From: JAUVIB01 sp964424545
GTDB lineage: Bacteria > Calditrichota > Calditrichia > Calditrichales > Calditrichaceae
Length of the DNA stretch: 19,968 bases
Assembly: GCA_964424545.1 (NCBI GenBank)
Contig: CAYRJN010000056.1
Coordinates: 1-19,968, forward strand
Direction: 5' to 3'
Shown here one piece after another: positions 7,599-15,243 of the stretch. Under the pieces are notes generated by a model. The model was given only the letters and a program-made list of their open reading frames with translations, made no database searches and was not told the DNA's origin. Every line of letters starts with the position of its first letter. Within the stretch, counting starts at the first letter, position 1. A program made the translations under genes and the position numbers.

Positions 7599-10500
7599 TT
7601 AATCATTCAATCTAAATTTCTCTTTATACTGACTAAAAAAATCTACACGTTTATCCACCGGAATTATCCTGAAAGCGTATTTATATTTTTTCGGCCAAAG
7701 CGTATACTTCTTCAATGTCCGCGCGCCCCAGGAATTATCGCCGCCTACGCCGGTTTGTCCATAATCGATGTTAAGCGAAACAAAATCTTTCTTCTGCAAA
7801 TCGGTAGGATGTTTAGTGCCCCGTTTTTTTTGACTCAAATCTTCTATGGTATAATGCAATGCGGAAAAACCGATCAACGAATCGGCGGCGAACATCAAAC
7901 CGGCGCCCATATCATTTTGCAAGGCAAACCAGCGTACATCCGTTTTATATCCGTTTTCCTGCGGACTGATATAAGGAACATACTGTTCGTCAACGGTTGA
8001 TTTATACAAACCTACAAAAGCGCTTGTTTTACGATCCCAATAATTTTCATGCGGACCTCTGCCGTAAAAAGTCAGTTTTTCAAATCCCGCCGGCATTTCC
8101 ATTTTCATTCCGAGACGCGGCAGCTCCGGTAAATCGTCTCCAAAAGGTATAAAAGAGTAATTGACATTAATTTCTCCGTTGCCCATAACGGTATACTTAA
8201 GTTGAACAACCGCTTCGGCCGGTAAACTATAACTTAAAATTATTTTAAGCGCTTTATCGGATATTTTTTCGATTTTAAAGGTTTTCAGTTTTCTTTTTTC
8301 CGAAGCCTTTTCCCAAACGGCGCAGCGTTTTTGCATACGATTGCCAAAATCATTATCGGTAGGCGCACGCCAAAAATTGGGGGCCGGGCCTTCTTTAATT
8401 AATTCGCTATTATTATATTTATAAGAAGTAATAATTCCGTTTTTTTTATCAAAAATAACTTGAAAGTTATTACCGGAAATAATTAAAGAATTGCCCTTTT
8501 CATCGCTGTGTAAAGGCGCTAACGATGAGATATCCGTAACGTTAACTACCGCATCGTTATGTAAGCGAAACTGCTCGCGGGCAATAACATAGCCTTTTTT
8601 TGCCCAAGGCGTATCTTTTGTAAGACGAAAGTCAACGGTGAAAAAATATTCGTCTCCGGCGCCTTTTTTAAACGGCTTAAAGGGGATATGCAGCTCTTTT
8701 TTCCCTTGAGGAACGACATCCTGCGCTGGCAAGGCGCCTTGTTGTATTACCGCGCCGTTTTCATACAAGGCCCAATGGGGCGTAAATTCTTTTAAGTTTG
8801 TAAAAAAGAATTTATTTTTTATTTCCAATAAGCCGTCATCAACGTTAATATTTTTAAAACCTATATTTTGGTAAACTTTTTTAACTTCGGCTAATTTAGG
8901 CGTTTCGCCGCGGTCGGGCAGAACGATTCCGTTGATACAAAAATTATAGTCGCTTTTATCTTCTCCGTAGTCGCCGCCGTAAGCCCAGAATTCCCGCCCG
9001 TCGGACGTTTTTTTACGCAATCCCTGATCGACCCAGTCCCAGATGCTGCCGCCCTGAAGAATATCATATTTTTCAATTACATCCCAATAATCCTGAAAAT
9101 CGCCAAGCGAGTTGCCCATGGCATGGGCGTATTCACACATAATCAGCGGACGATCGTGATGGTTTTCCGCATAGTCAATCAGATAAGGCAGTTTGGGATA
9201 CATTGGCGAAACGATATCCACATGCGGACGTCTGCTGGCGCGCTCGTAATGCACCGGTCGGGAGGGATCGCGGTGATGTATCCAATCGCTGGCCGCTTGA
9301 AAATTGGTGCCGTCGCCGGCTTCGTTTCCCATGGACCAAATAATAACCGATGGATGGTTTTTATCGCGTTCAACCATGCTTTCAATGCGGTCGAGATGCG
9401 CTTTTTTCCATTGGGGTTTATTGGCCAGCGTTTCGTGCGGTTTGTAGCCCATACCGTGCGATTCGATATTGGCTTCGTCAATCAAATAGAGTCCGTATTT
9501 ATCGCATAATTCATACCATAACGGATCGTCGGGATAATGCGAAGTGCGCACGGTATTGATGTTGTTGCGTTTCATTAAAAAAATATCATTCAGCATGGAT
9601 TGTTCGCCTACATAGTGTCCCGTATCGGGATCGTGTTCGTGGCGGTTTACGCCTTTGATAAGTATGGCCTGTCCGTTTACAAGCAGCAAACCGTCTTTAA
9701 TTTCGACCTTGCGAAAACCGACCTTCGCGCTTTCCATTTCCAACACCTTACCGTCTTTATCTTTTAAGGTTAAAACAAGCGTATAAAGATTAGGCTTTTC
9801 CGCCGACCATTTAAGCGGATTCTCAACGTCGCTCTTAAGGATATAGATCGCTTCGGCTGTGGGCGCCAGATATTCATTGACTTCCTTTAATTTTTCGGAG
9901 GCAATAATAACGTTGCCTGCGGTGTCCAACAAAACGCCTTCCACGCTTAAATTGTCATAATCATCGTCTCCGAGATTATCGACTTTGGCGGTTATTTTCA
10001 ATTGGGCGTTTTTATATTGATCGTCCAGCATCGTTTGCACTTCAAAATCGCGAATATGAACATTCGGCGTAGAAAAGAGATAAACATTTCTGTATATTCC
10101 GGCGAGACGCCAAAAATCCTGACATTCCAAATAGGAACCGTCCGAAAAACGATAAACTTCAACCGCCAATGTATTTGTACCGTGATTTACATAATTGGTA
10201 ATGTTAAACTCAGCCGGCGTGCGGCTGCCTTGGCTGTATCCCACTTTTTTACCGTTTATCCAGAGATAAAACGCCGATTCAACGCCGTCAAAATGAATAT
10301 AAAGCTGACGTCCTTTCCAATCGGAAGGAACTTCAAATTCCCGGCGGTAAGAACCCACGGAATTAATATCATGTTCTATTTTCGGCGGCTGTTTTTTAAA
10401 CACATAGGGGATATTTACATAATAGGGTTTTCCGTAACCGGCAAGCTGCCAGTTCATCGGTACGTTGATTTCATCCCATTTGGATACATCGTACTCTGTT

Positions 10501-10754
10501 TTATAGAAATCCTGCGGGCGTTTTTCCGGGGTAGGCGACCAGTGAAATTTCCATTTTCCATTTAACATATAAAGATATTTTGAATTATAACGGTTTCCTT
10601 TTACCGCCGTGGATTTGGAAGCATAGGGTATTAGCGTAGCATGCGGCGCTGTTTTGTTGACGCCGATTATTTGCGGATTTTCCCAATCTTCGCTCATAAG
10701 TTCGCCTGCAAAAAAAATTATACACAGCAGTATATATGAAAATAAACTTCTCAC
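7599..10754 (-). CDS. Exported GH2 beta-galactosidase (LacZ type)
   Basis: This is a glycoside hydrolase family 2 enzyme that hydrolyses terminal beta-galactosides. Domains in order are an N-terminal jelly-roll sugar-binding domain (about 55-230, GVESAFYLWINGKKVGYSQGS), an Ig-like domain (about 233-350), a TIM barrel (about 352-645), a further Ig-like domain, and the C-terminal small-chain domain (about 760-1045, NFWRAPTDNDFGNRMQ). The acid/base is Glu478 in IIWSMGNEAG and the nucleophile Glu541 in LIMCEYAHAMGNS, matching E. coli Glu461 and Glu537. The 1051 residues are typical of LacZ. Unlike cytoplasmic LacZ, it begins with a hydrophobic segment (residues 3-17, SLFSYILLCIIFFAG) that reads as a signal peptide, without a convincing lipobox, so periplasmic or outer location is inferred. 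The start is GTG, supported by AAGGGAG six bases upstream. It is the first gene of the leftward cluster. Confidence 0.96.
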   Translation of the reverse strand: MRSLFSYILLCIIFFAGELMSEDWENPQIIGVNKTAPHATLIPYASKSTAVKGNRYNSKYLYMLNGKWKFHWSPTPEKRPQDFYKTEYDVSKWDEINVPMNWQLAGYGKPYYVNIPYVFKKQPPKIEHDINSVGSYRREFEVPSDWKGRQLYIHFDGVESAFYLWINGKKVGYSQGSRTPAEFNITNYVNHGTNTLAVEVYRFSDGSYLECQDFWRLAGIYRNVYLFSTPNVHIRDFEVQTMLDDQYKNAQLKITAKVDNLGDDDYDNLSVEGVLLDTAGNVIIASEKLKEVNEYLAPTAEAIYILKSDVENPLKWSAEKPNLYTLVLTLKDKDGKVLEMESAKVGFRKVEIKDGLLLVNGQAILIKGVNRHEHDPDTGHYVGEQSMLNDIFLMKRNNINTVRTSHYPDDPLWYELCDKYGLYLIDEANIESHGMGYKPHETLANKPQWKKAHLDRIESMVERDKNHPSVIIWSMGNEAGDGTNFQAASDWIHHRDPSRPVHYERASRRPHVDIVSPMYPKLPYLIDYAENHHDRPLIMCEYAHAMGNSLGDFQDYWDVIEKYDILQGGSIWDWVDQGLRKKTSDGREFWAYGGDYGEDKSDYNFCINGIVLPDRGETPKLAEVKKVYQNIGFKNINVDDGLLEIKNKFFFTNLKEFTPHWALYENGAVIQQGALPAQDVVPQGKKELHIPFKPFKKGAGDEYFFTVDFRLTKDTPWAKKGYVIAREQFRLHNDAVVNVTDISSLAPLHSDEKGNSLIISGNNFQVIFDKKNGIITSYKYNNSELIKEGPAPNFWRAPTDNDFGNRMQKRCAVWEKASEKRKLKTFKIEKISDKALKIILSYSLPAEAVVQLKYTVMGNGEINVNYSFIPFGDDLPELPRLGMKMEMPAGFEKLTFYGRGPHENYWDRKTSAFVGLYKSTVDEQYVPYISPQENGYKTDVRWFALQNDMGAGLMFAADSLIGFSALHYTIEDLSQKKRGTKHPTDLQKKDFVSLNIDYGQTGVGGDNSWGARTLKKYTLWPKKYKYAFRIIPVDKRVDFFSQYKEKFRLND

Positions 10755-10760
10755 TACTCT

Positions 10761-10767
10761 CTCCCTT
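10761..10767 (-). promoter_or_regulatory. Ribosome binding site supporting the GTG start of the beta-galactosidase
   Basis: AAGGGAG on the minus strand lies six bases before the GTG at 10754. The signal-peptide-like N-terminus begins immediately after, so this start is well supported. Confidence 0.7.
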
Positions 10768-10791
10768 GCTTGAATATTCTATTCCGTTGTA

Positions 10792-10804
10792 TAGGAATTT
10801 CCTA
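10792..10804. promoter_or_regulatory. Small inverted repeat upstream of the sugar cluster, possible operator
   Basis: TAGGAA and TTCCTA flank a central T, 38-50 bp upstream of the beta-galactosidase start. The place suits an operator for control of the cluster by a sugar-responsive regulator, but no regulator gene is adjacent and a 13-bp site could arise by chance in AT-rich DNA. Confidence 0.3.
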
Positions 10805-10864
10805 AAACAACATATTACGGACATTTTCAATATTATTTTTAGAATATTTATTGTATGCGCACAA

Positions 10865-10990
10865 TTTTAGATTCCTTCTTTCGAAGGAATGACAAACGTC
10901 GGCGTTTATTCCCCACAACCCGTCATTTCCGTCCCGTATGGACGGGACGGAAATCTGAATCTTTCCATTTGCTGCATTTATATTTCCCCA
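10865..10990. repeat. Cluster of hairpins in the divergent lacZ / amidase spacer
   Basis: Three hairpins follow one another. ATTCCTTC/GAAGGAAT lies at 10871-10878 and 10883-10890 (8 bp, loop TTTC). AAACG/CGTTT lies at 10894-10898 and 10903-10907 (loop TCGG). ATTTCCGTCCC/GGGACGGAAAT lies at 10925-10935 and 10944-10954 (perfect 11 bp, 8-base loop). GAATGAC recurs at about 10887 and 10971. The G/C-rich palindromes inside AT-rich DNA, away from either gene start, look like a dispersed intergenic repeat element. The stretch reads as open on the minus strand (10802-11062), but the encoded 86 residues have no family features and cover the palindromes, so no gene is called. The rest of the 490-bp spacer (10755-11244) should hold the divergent promoters. 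Confidence 0.55.
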
Positions 10991-11137
10991 CTTATCAAAG
11001 AATGACGACTTTATGATGAATGCCCCTCTTTTTAAGCAATTTATTAAACTATGTTTCTCCATCTCAATTTATAAAAATATTGTTTGACAATCAAAAAAAG
11101 CCATCTTTTTGAATACTTCATTACTTTCGCAATTATT

Positions 11138-11173
11138 TTCCTTAAAAAAGGAACAATACATAGATTCCTTAAA
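11138..11173. promoter_or_regulatory. Inverted and direct repeat of TTCCTTAAA upstream of the amidase
   Basis: TTCCTT (11138-11143) and AAGGAA (11148-11153) form a 6-bp inverted pair around AAAA, and TTCCTTAAA recurs at 11165-11173. The site is about 70-105 bp upstream of the amidase ATG. It could be a regulator-binding region, but the composition is AT-rich and the call is weak. Confidence 0.25.
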
Positions 11174-11244
11174 GATTAAATTTGAGATTAATGGGGAAAA
11201 AGAATAAATTAGAAAATTATATCTAAATTGATTGTATAAGCGCT

Positions 11245-12774
11245 ATGATTAGAAGAAAATTCATAAATATATTGACGACCTATCTTGGTTCTCGTTTTTT
11301 CGGCGGCATTTTGTTTGCTAAAGACGTAGGCAATTATACAGGCGCAAGATTAAAATTGCTGAAAAACGGAATCAAGAAAGAGATTGTCATCATGACCAAA
11401 TGGGATCAATATTATATCTCTCTTGATGATTTTGCCCAGGCCCTAAATTATGGAATTTTTACCAATGCCGCCAAACGCAAAGCCGTACTTTATGTAGACA
11501 GAGATAAAGCTACTTTTACTGCGGATAATGGTTTTGTAATATTAAATAATCATGTTTACCAATTTACCTACGAGCCACTGTGGTATGAATCCGGAATATG
11601 GGTGCCGATAAATATCCTTGCCGATGTTTTTAATAAATACAGCGCTCAAAAATTTCATTACAATCAGACTGATAAAACATTATCTATCAATAAAAAAAAT
11701 GTGAACATTTCAAAAATTGATATTACCTCTAAAAAGAACGGTTATCTGATTCACATTTATGCCGAAGAAAAATTTCCACGTAAAAATGTATCCATCAAAG
11801 AAAAGAACGGCTGGCTATATGTGGATATTGTCGGCGGTAAAGTGGATATTAAAGCGCTAAACCGCAAAATTTCCAAAGGACTCATTTCGCAGATTGAAGC
11901 CATTCAGTTTTCTCAAATGGTTTCCATTGCTTTTAAAATGAGAAAAAAGGAAGTTGAGCGGGAACTTATTTTTGACGAAGAATCCAATGATATTTATGTT
12001 AATCTGCGTATTAGCGAAGATATTCCCAAAGAAGATATCCGTAATTCGGAATTGGAAGCTCAGCGCAAAGAATGGTTGATTGACACAATCGTGATTGATC
12101 CGGGCCACGGCGGCAAAGACCCGGGCGCCATCGGTTATAAAAAGCTGTATGAAAAGAATATTGTTCTACCCGTCGCTTTAAAACTCGGTAAAATGATCAG
12201 TAAGAAAATGCCCGACGTCCGCGTGGTTTATACCAGAAAAACCGATATTTTTATTCCTTTATGGAAAAGAACAAAAATTGCCAATGAAAAAAAAGGCAAA
12301 CTTTTCATCAGTCTGCATTGCAACAGCTCTACCAATAAAAAGGCTAACGGTTTTGAAACTTATTTTTTGAGCGCCGACAAAGACGAACGCGCTAAATCGG
12401 TTGTGTTGAAAGAGAATGAATCTATTACATTTGAAGGCCAGGCCGATCGTAAACGATATCAAGGAATTAATTTTATTCTCGCTACTATGGCTCAAAATGC
12501 GTTTATAAAACAAAGCCAGTTTCTTGCATCGGTCGTACAATCCGCTTTGGCCAAAAAACTGGTAGCTAACGGTATGAAAAACCGCGGCGTCAAACAAGGT
12601 CCCTTTTGGGTTATGGTCGGCGCCACCATGCCCAATATTTTAATTGAAATGGGCTATGTTTCCAATAAAGCCGAAGCAAAATTTTTAAAACAAAAGGGGA
12701 ACCAAACAAAAATCGCTCAAGCTATATATAACGGCATTGCCCAATATAAAGAACAAGTCGAAAGCACTATTTAA
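11245..12774 (+). CDS. N-acetylmuramoyl-L-alanine amidase (Amidase_3) with N-terminal AMIN-like region
   Basis: This is a zinc peptidoglycan amidase that cuts the MurNAc-L-Ala bond during cell separation and wall turnover. The catalytic domain (about 280-500) has the four expected ligand or catalytic residues: His288 (DPGHGGKDPGA), Glu303, His358 (FISLHCNSS) and Glu468 (NILIEMGYVSN). Before it lie a copper-amine-oxidase-N-like, stalk-type region (about 30-150) and an AMIN-like beta segment (about 155-255, GYLIHIYAEEKFPRKNVSIK). Between His358 and Glu468 sits an insertion of about 60 residues rich in charged positions, as in regulated AmiC-type enzymes. The N-terminus MIRRKFINIL carries a twin-arginine-like motif (RRKFI) before a moderately hydrophobic stretch ending in LFA, so Tat export is possible. 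No clear ribosome binding site precedes the ATG. Glutamate racemase begins 2 bp after the stop. Confidence 0.95.
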   Translation: MIRRKFINILTTYLGSRFFGGILFAKDVGNYTGARLKLLKNGIKKEIVIMTKWDQYYISLDDFAQALNYGIFTNAAKRKAVLYVDRDKATFTADNGFVILNNHVYQFTYEPLWYESGIWVPINILADVFNKYSAQKFHYNQTDKTLSINKKNVNISKIDITSKKNGYLIHIYAEEKFPRKNVSIKEKNGWLYVDIVGGKVDIKALNRKISKGLISQIEAIQFSQMVSIAFKMRKKEVERELIFDEESNDIYVNLRISEDIPKEDIRNSELEAQRKEWLIDTIVIDPGHGGKDPGAIGYKKLYEKNIVLPVALKLGKMISKKMPDVRVVYTRKTDIFIPLWKRTKIANEKKGKLFISLHCNSSTNKKANGFETYFLSADKDERAKSVVLKENESITFEGQADRKRYQGINFILATMAQNAFIKQSQFLASVVQSALAKKLVANGMKNRGVKQGPFWVMVGATMPNILIEMGYVSNKAEAKFLKQKGNQTKIAQAIYNGIAQYKEQVESTI

Positions 12775-12776
12775 TA

Positions 12777-13619
12777 ATGAATAAACCTATCGGCATATTT
12801 GATTCGGGAATCGGAGGATTGACCGTTGTAAAGGAGTTGAAAAAGCAGCTTCCTAATGAGCAGCTTATCTATTTCGGCGATACGGCGCGCATTCCTTACG
12901 GAACAAAATCGAAAGAACTTATTCGACAATTTGCGATAGAAGATGCGCAATTTTTAATGCAATTTGATATAAAATTATTAATCGTGGCCTGCAACACGGC
13001 TTCTTCGCTTGCCATTGATACGTTACGGGAACATTTTCCTTTACCGATCGTTGGAGTAGTAAAGCCGGGGGCCCGCGCGGCGGCGCAAAAATCTAAAAAT
13101 AAACGGATTGGAGTAATCGGAACGCCTTCCACCATAAACAGTGGCGCTTATGCTGTGGAAATCAGGAAGCAGATTAAAACCGAGCATATTTACAGCCAAG
13201 CTTGTCCCTTGTTGGTGCCCTTGGTGGAAGAAGGCTGGTTAGACGGAGAAATCACGCGGTTGACATTGGAAAAATATCTGACTAATCTTATTAATAAAAA
13301 TGTCGATACATTAATTCTCGGCTGCACGCATTATCCTCTTTTGAAAGATAGTATAGAACAGGTCACGCAGGGAAAGATGACGTTGGTTGATTCCGGTTTG
13401 GAAACGGCTAAAACGGTAAAAGAGATAATGTTAAAAGAAAATTTTGCAAATCGGGATAGGAAAAAGGATAATGATCTCTATTTCGTAAGCGATAATCCCC
13501 AAAAGTTTCAAAAGATCGGTTCTATGTTTCTTGGTGAAAAGCTGAGCGATGTTCGGCGAATCGATTTTGAAAAATTTTTAATGGAAAACAGCGAAACGTT
13601 AAAAAACGCGCCTATCTAA
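12777..13619 (+). CDS. murI: Glutamate racemase
   Basis: This cytoplasmic, cofactor-independent enzyme interconverts L- and D-glutamate, supplying D-Glu for UDP-MurNAc-peptide synthesis. Key features are the N-terminal IGIFDSGIGGLTV with Asp9-Ser10, the FGDTARIPYG segment (33-42), and the two catalytic cysteines Cys72 (VACNTAS) and Cys183 (LGCTHYPLL), which remove and return the alpha-proton from opposite faces. The 280-residue length is slightly long because of a C-terminal tail of about 50 residues (from about 228, NRDRKKDNDLYFVSD), an ending seen in some homologues. The ATG lies 2 bp after the amidase stop, pointing to co-transcription of two wall genes. I see nothing broken. Confidence 0.97.
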   Translation: MNKPIGIFDSGIGGLTVVKELKKQLPNEQLIYFGDTARIPYGTKSKELIRQFAIEDAQFLMQFDIKLLIVACNTASSLAIDTLREHFPLPIVGVVKPGARAAAQKSKNKRIGVIGTPSTINSGAYAVEIRKQIKTEHIYSQACPLLVPLVEEGWLDGEITRLTLEKYLTNLINKNVDTLILGCTHYPLLKDSIEQVTQGKMTLVDSGLETAKTVKEIMLKENFANRDRKKDNDLYFVSDNPQKFQKIGSMFLGEKLSDVRRIDFEKFLMENSETLKNAPI

Positions 13620-13955
13620 AGGGATATAACTTATAACTTTGCAAAGTGATCAATGAAAAAAGTACGGGGTAGAATCATCATAGTGCCATTTTTCGATGAA
13701 CCGGAGAATCTTAATTATGAATAGGAAGATTAAGATTCCGGCTTAAAACATAACGGGAAGGACAAGGAATGAGGATGTAGAAACGGAAACAAAAAAGTCC
13801 AATATTGCCATTCTCGGATAAATTGGAGAATCTAAAATGCGGCCTTTGTGAACGATGTATAATTTCAAAATTGAGAATAATACAAAAATAAATGAAAATG
13901 CCCGAAATAGGTTATTTTTTTAAATTCCGATACTATAAAATAAGGAAAGAAAATC
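13620..13955. other. Non-coding spacer with a diverged internal direct repeat and a hairpin
   Basis: This 336-bp stretch between murI and the PorQ-like gene has no supported gene. A diverged direct repeat pairs 13684-13711 with 13806-13833 (22 of 28 bases identical by eye, offset 122), both beginning TGCCATT and ending GGAGAATCT. An imperfect inverted repeat joins GAATCTTAAT (13706-13715) with ATTAAGATTC (13729-13738), extended by CCG/CGG beyond a bulge. No T-run follows, so it is not a clear terminator. The right edge, TACTATAAAATAAGG (13931-13945), could contain a -10-like TATAAA for the downstream gene. The repeats may be remnants of an intergenic element, or a structured RNA leader; the sequence does not decide. 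Confidence 0.5.
13942..13949 (+). promoter_or_regulatory. Ribosome binding site supporting the GTG start of the PorQ-like gene
   Basis: AAGGAAAG lies six bases before the GTG at 13956, and the encoded N-terminus is a clean signal peptide, so the GTG start is preferred. Confidence 0.65.
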
Positions 13956-14918
13956 GTGAAAACTATTTCCCCCTATTTTGCCGTTATAGTCATGATTTTA
14001 AGCTCAATATCTATCTCACATGCCGAAGGTAGACTAACCAACGGCTTTGAATTTTTAAATACCGATTATAACGCCCGCACCTCGGCGATGGGGCGATCAT
14101 TTTTGACCATACGCAATGATATTTCCGGGATGTTTATTAATCCGGCCGGTATGGCTTATACCGAAAACGAACAATATGCCTTTAATTATACCAATTATTT
14201 ATTGGATGTTAATGCAGGTTTTGCCGGATATGCGCATATTTTACCCAGGTTCGGCGTTTTAAGCGCCGGATTAATTTATATGGATTACGGATCGTTTCAA
14301 AAAACCGATGAAAACGCCGTGGAAACAGGCCGGACTTTCAGCGCCGGCGATATAGCTATCTCTCTCGGGCTGTCCAACCATCTCGGTCAGGGATTTAGTT
14401 ACGGATTGAATTTAAAGTATGTTCATTCGAAAATCGAACAATATTCCGCCGGCGCAATAGCGCTCGATTTTAGCCTGCTTTATGAAGCTTCCTTTCAAAA
14501 AGATCTGTTTTTTGTGGCTACGGTACAGAACCTCGGCACAAATTTCAGCTATTACGGCGATGTAAAAGAGCCTATGCCTTTAAATATCGGACTCGGTTTA
14601 AGTAAAAAATTGGCGCATCTACCGCTTGAACTGGCTTTTAGCTTTAATGATCTCAACGCCTCAACCGATAGTTTCGGCGAACGATTTAAAAACTTCTCCA
14701 TCGGCGGCGAATTCCGTATCAGCAAAATGCTCAGATTGCGGTTAGGCTATAATAACGCACTTAAAGACAATTTAAAAACGACTAATGATGTAAAGTTTGC
14801 CGGCGTCTCTCTTGGATTCGGTATGCTTTGGCGTACTTTTCGCTTTGATTACGCTTATTCCGATTTTGGCATGCTTGGCGCAACTCATCGTTTCGGATTT
14901 ATGGGGTATATACCCTAA
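13956..14918 (+). CDS. PorQ-like outer-membrane beta-barrel protein (PorV/PorQ family)
   Basis: This is an exported beta-barrel of the PorV/PorQ type, whose known members are parts of the type IX secretion system in Bacteroidota. The signal peptide covers residues 1-23 with a likely SHA|EG cleavage. The mature start FEFLNTDYNARTSAMGRSFLTI...INPAGMAY matches the family pattern (FLN, SAR..ALG, NPA). Alternating strands fill the rest, including DIAISLGLSNHLGQGFSYGLNLKYVHSKIEQYSAGAIALDFSLLY, close to PorQ in layout, and it ends in FGFMGYIP. Length 320 fits. The GTG start has a ribosome binding site. No other type IX component is present in the window, and relatives of this family occur in FCB bacteria without a proven type IX system, so a role in secretion is only a suggestion. 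It stands alone between two non-coding spacers. Confidence 0.85.
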   Translation: MKTISPYFAVIVMILSSISISHAEGRLTNGFEFLNTDYNARTSAMGRSFLTIRNDISGMFINPAGMAYTENEQYAFNYTNYLLDVNAGFAGYAHILPRFGVLSAGLIYMDYGSFQKTDENAVETGRTFSAGDIAISLGLSNHLGQGFSYGLNLKYVHSKIEQYSAGAIALDFSLLYEASFQKDLFFVATVQNLGTNFSYYGDVKEPMPLNIGLGLSKKLAHLPLELAFSFNDLNASTDSFGERFKNFSIGGEFRISKMLRLRLGYNNALKDNLKTTNDVKFAGVSLGFGMLWRTFRFDYAYSDFGMLGATHRFGFMGYIP

Positions 14919-15243
14919 ATAAGATTATTCATGACGTTAATGTAATACGATTCAAAAAGAATAATTCCTTTTTTCGCATTTCCGAATAAGGCTGAAGTAT
15001 AACCTAATAAAGAGAAGGAAGAAACGTCTCTGTATCGAATCAATTTTGCCTGATTCCGGATTTTCTTTTTCCGAATAGCAAATCATAAAGCGCTTTATGC
15101 AAAATATACAGACCTTTAATTTATATCCGTCGATAAATTCTGCAGATTAATATTTTGCAACGGAGGCAAACATCCTTGAATTTTTTTATATATTCTCTTA
15201 TTTTCTAATTTTTATTATTACCCGTTAAAAATGAGTCAACGAT
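14919..15243. other. Non-coding spacer upstream of the DUF4846 gene
   Basis: This 325-bp stretch is AT-rich and holds no supported gene. Its most striking element is a perfect 16-bp palindrome, annotated separately. An imperfect pair ATTCCGG / CCGAAT surrounds a T-rich loop at about 15054-15076. No convincing terminator follows the PorQ-like gene, and no ribosome binding site stands out before the next ATG. Confidence 0.4.
15084..15099. promoter_or_regulatory. Perfect 16-bp palindrome, possible operator
   Basis: CATAAAGCGCTTTATG is self-complementary over all 16 bases with no loop. It lies about 145-160 bp upstream of the DUF4846 gene and about 165 bp past the PorQ-like gene. A full-length dyad of this size is typical of a dimeric regulator site, though the bound protein and regulated gene are unknown. 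Confidence 0.4.

Noticed and set aside
9123..9559. Open frames on the plus strand inside the beta-galactosidase gene
   Set aside because: They are shadows of the strongly conserved GH2 catalytic region on the minus strand.
10802..11062. 86-codon open frame on the minus strand in the divergent spacer
   Set aside because: It runs across three palindromes, and its composition is that of the repeat block rather than of a protein.
11084..11112. TTGACA as a -35 box for the amidase
   Set aside because: No acceptable -10 sequence lies at 16-18 bp, and the site is 155 bp from the ATG.
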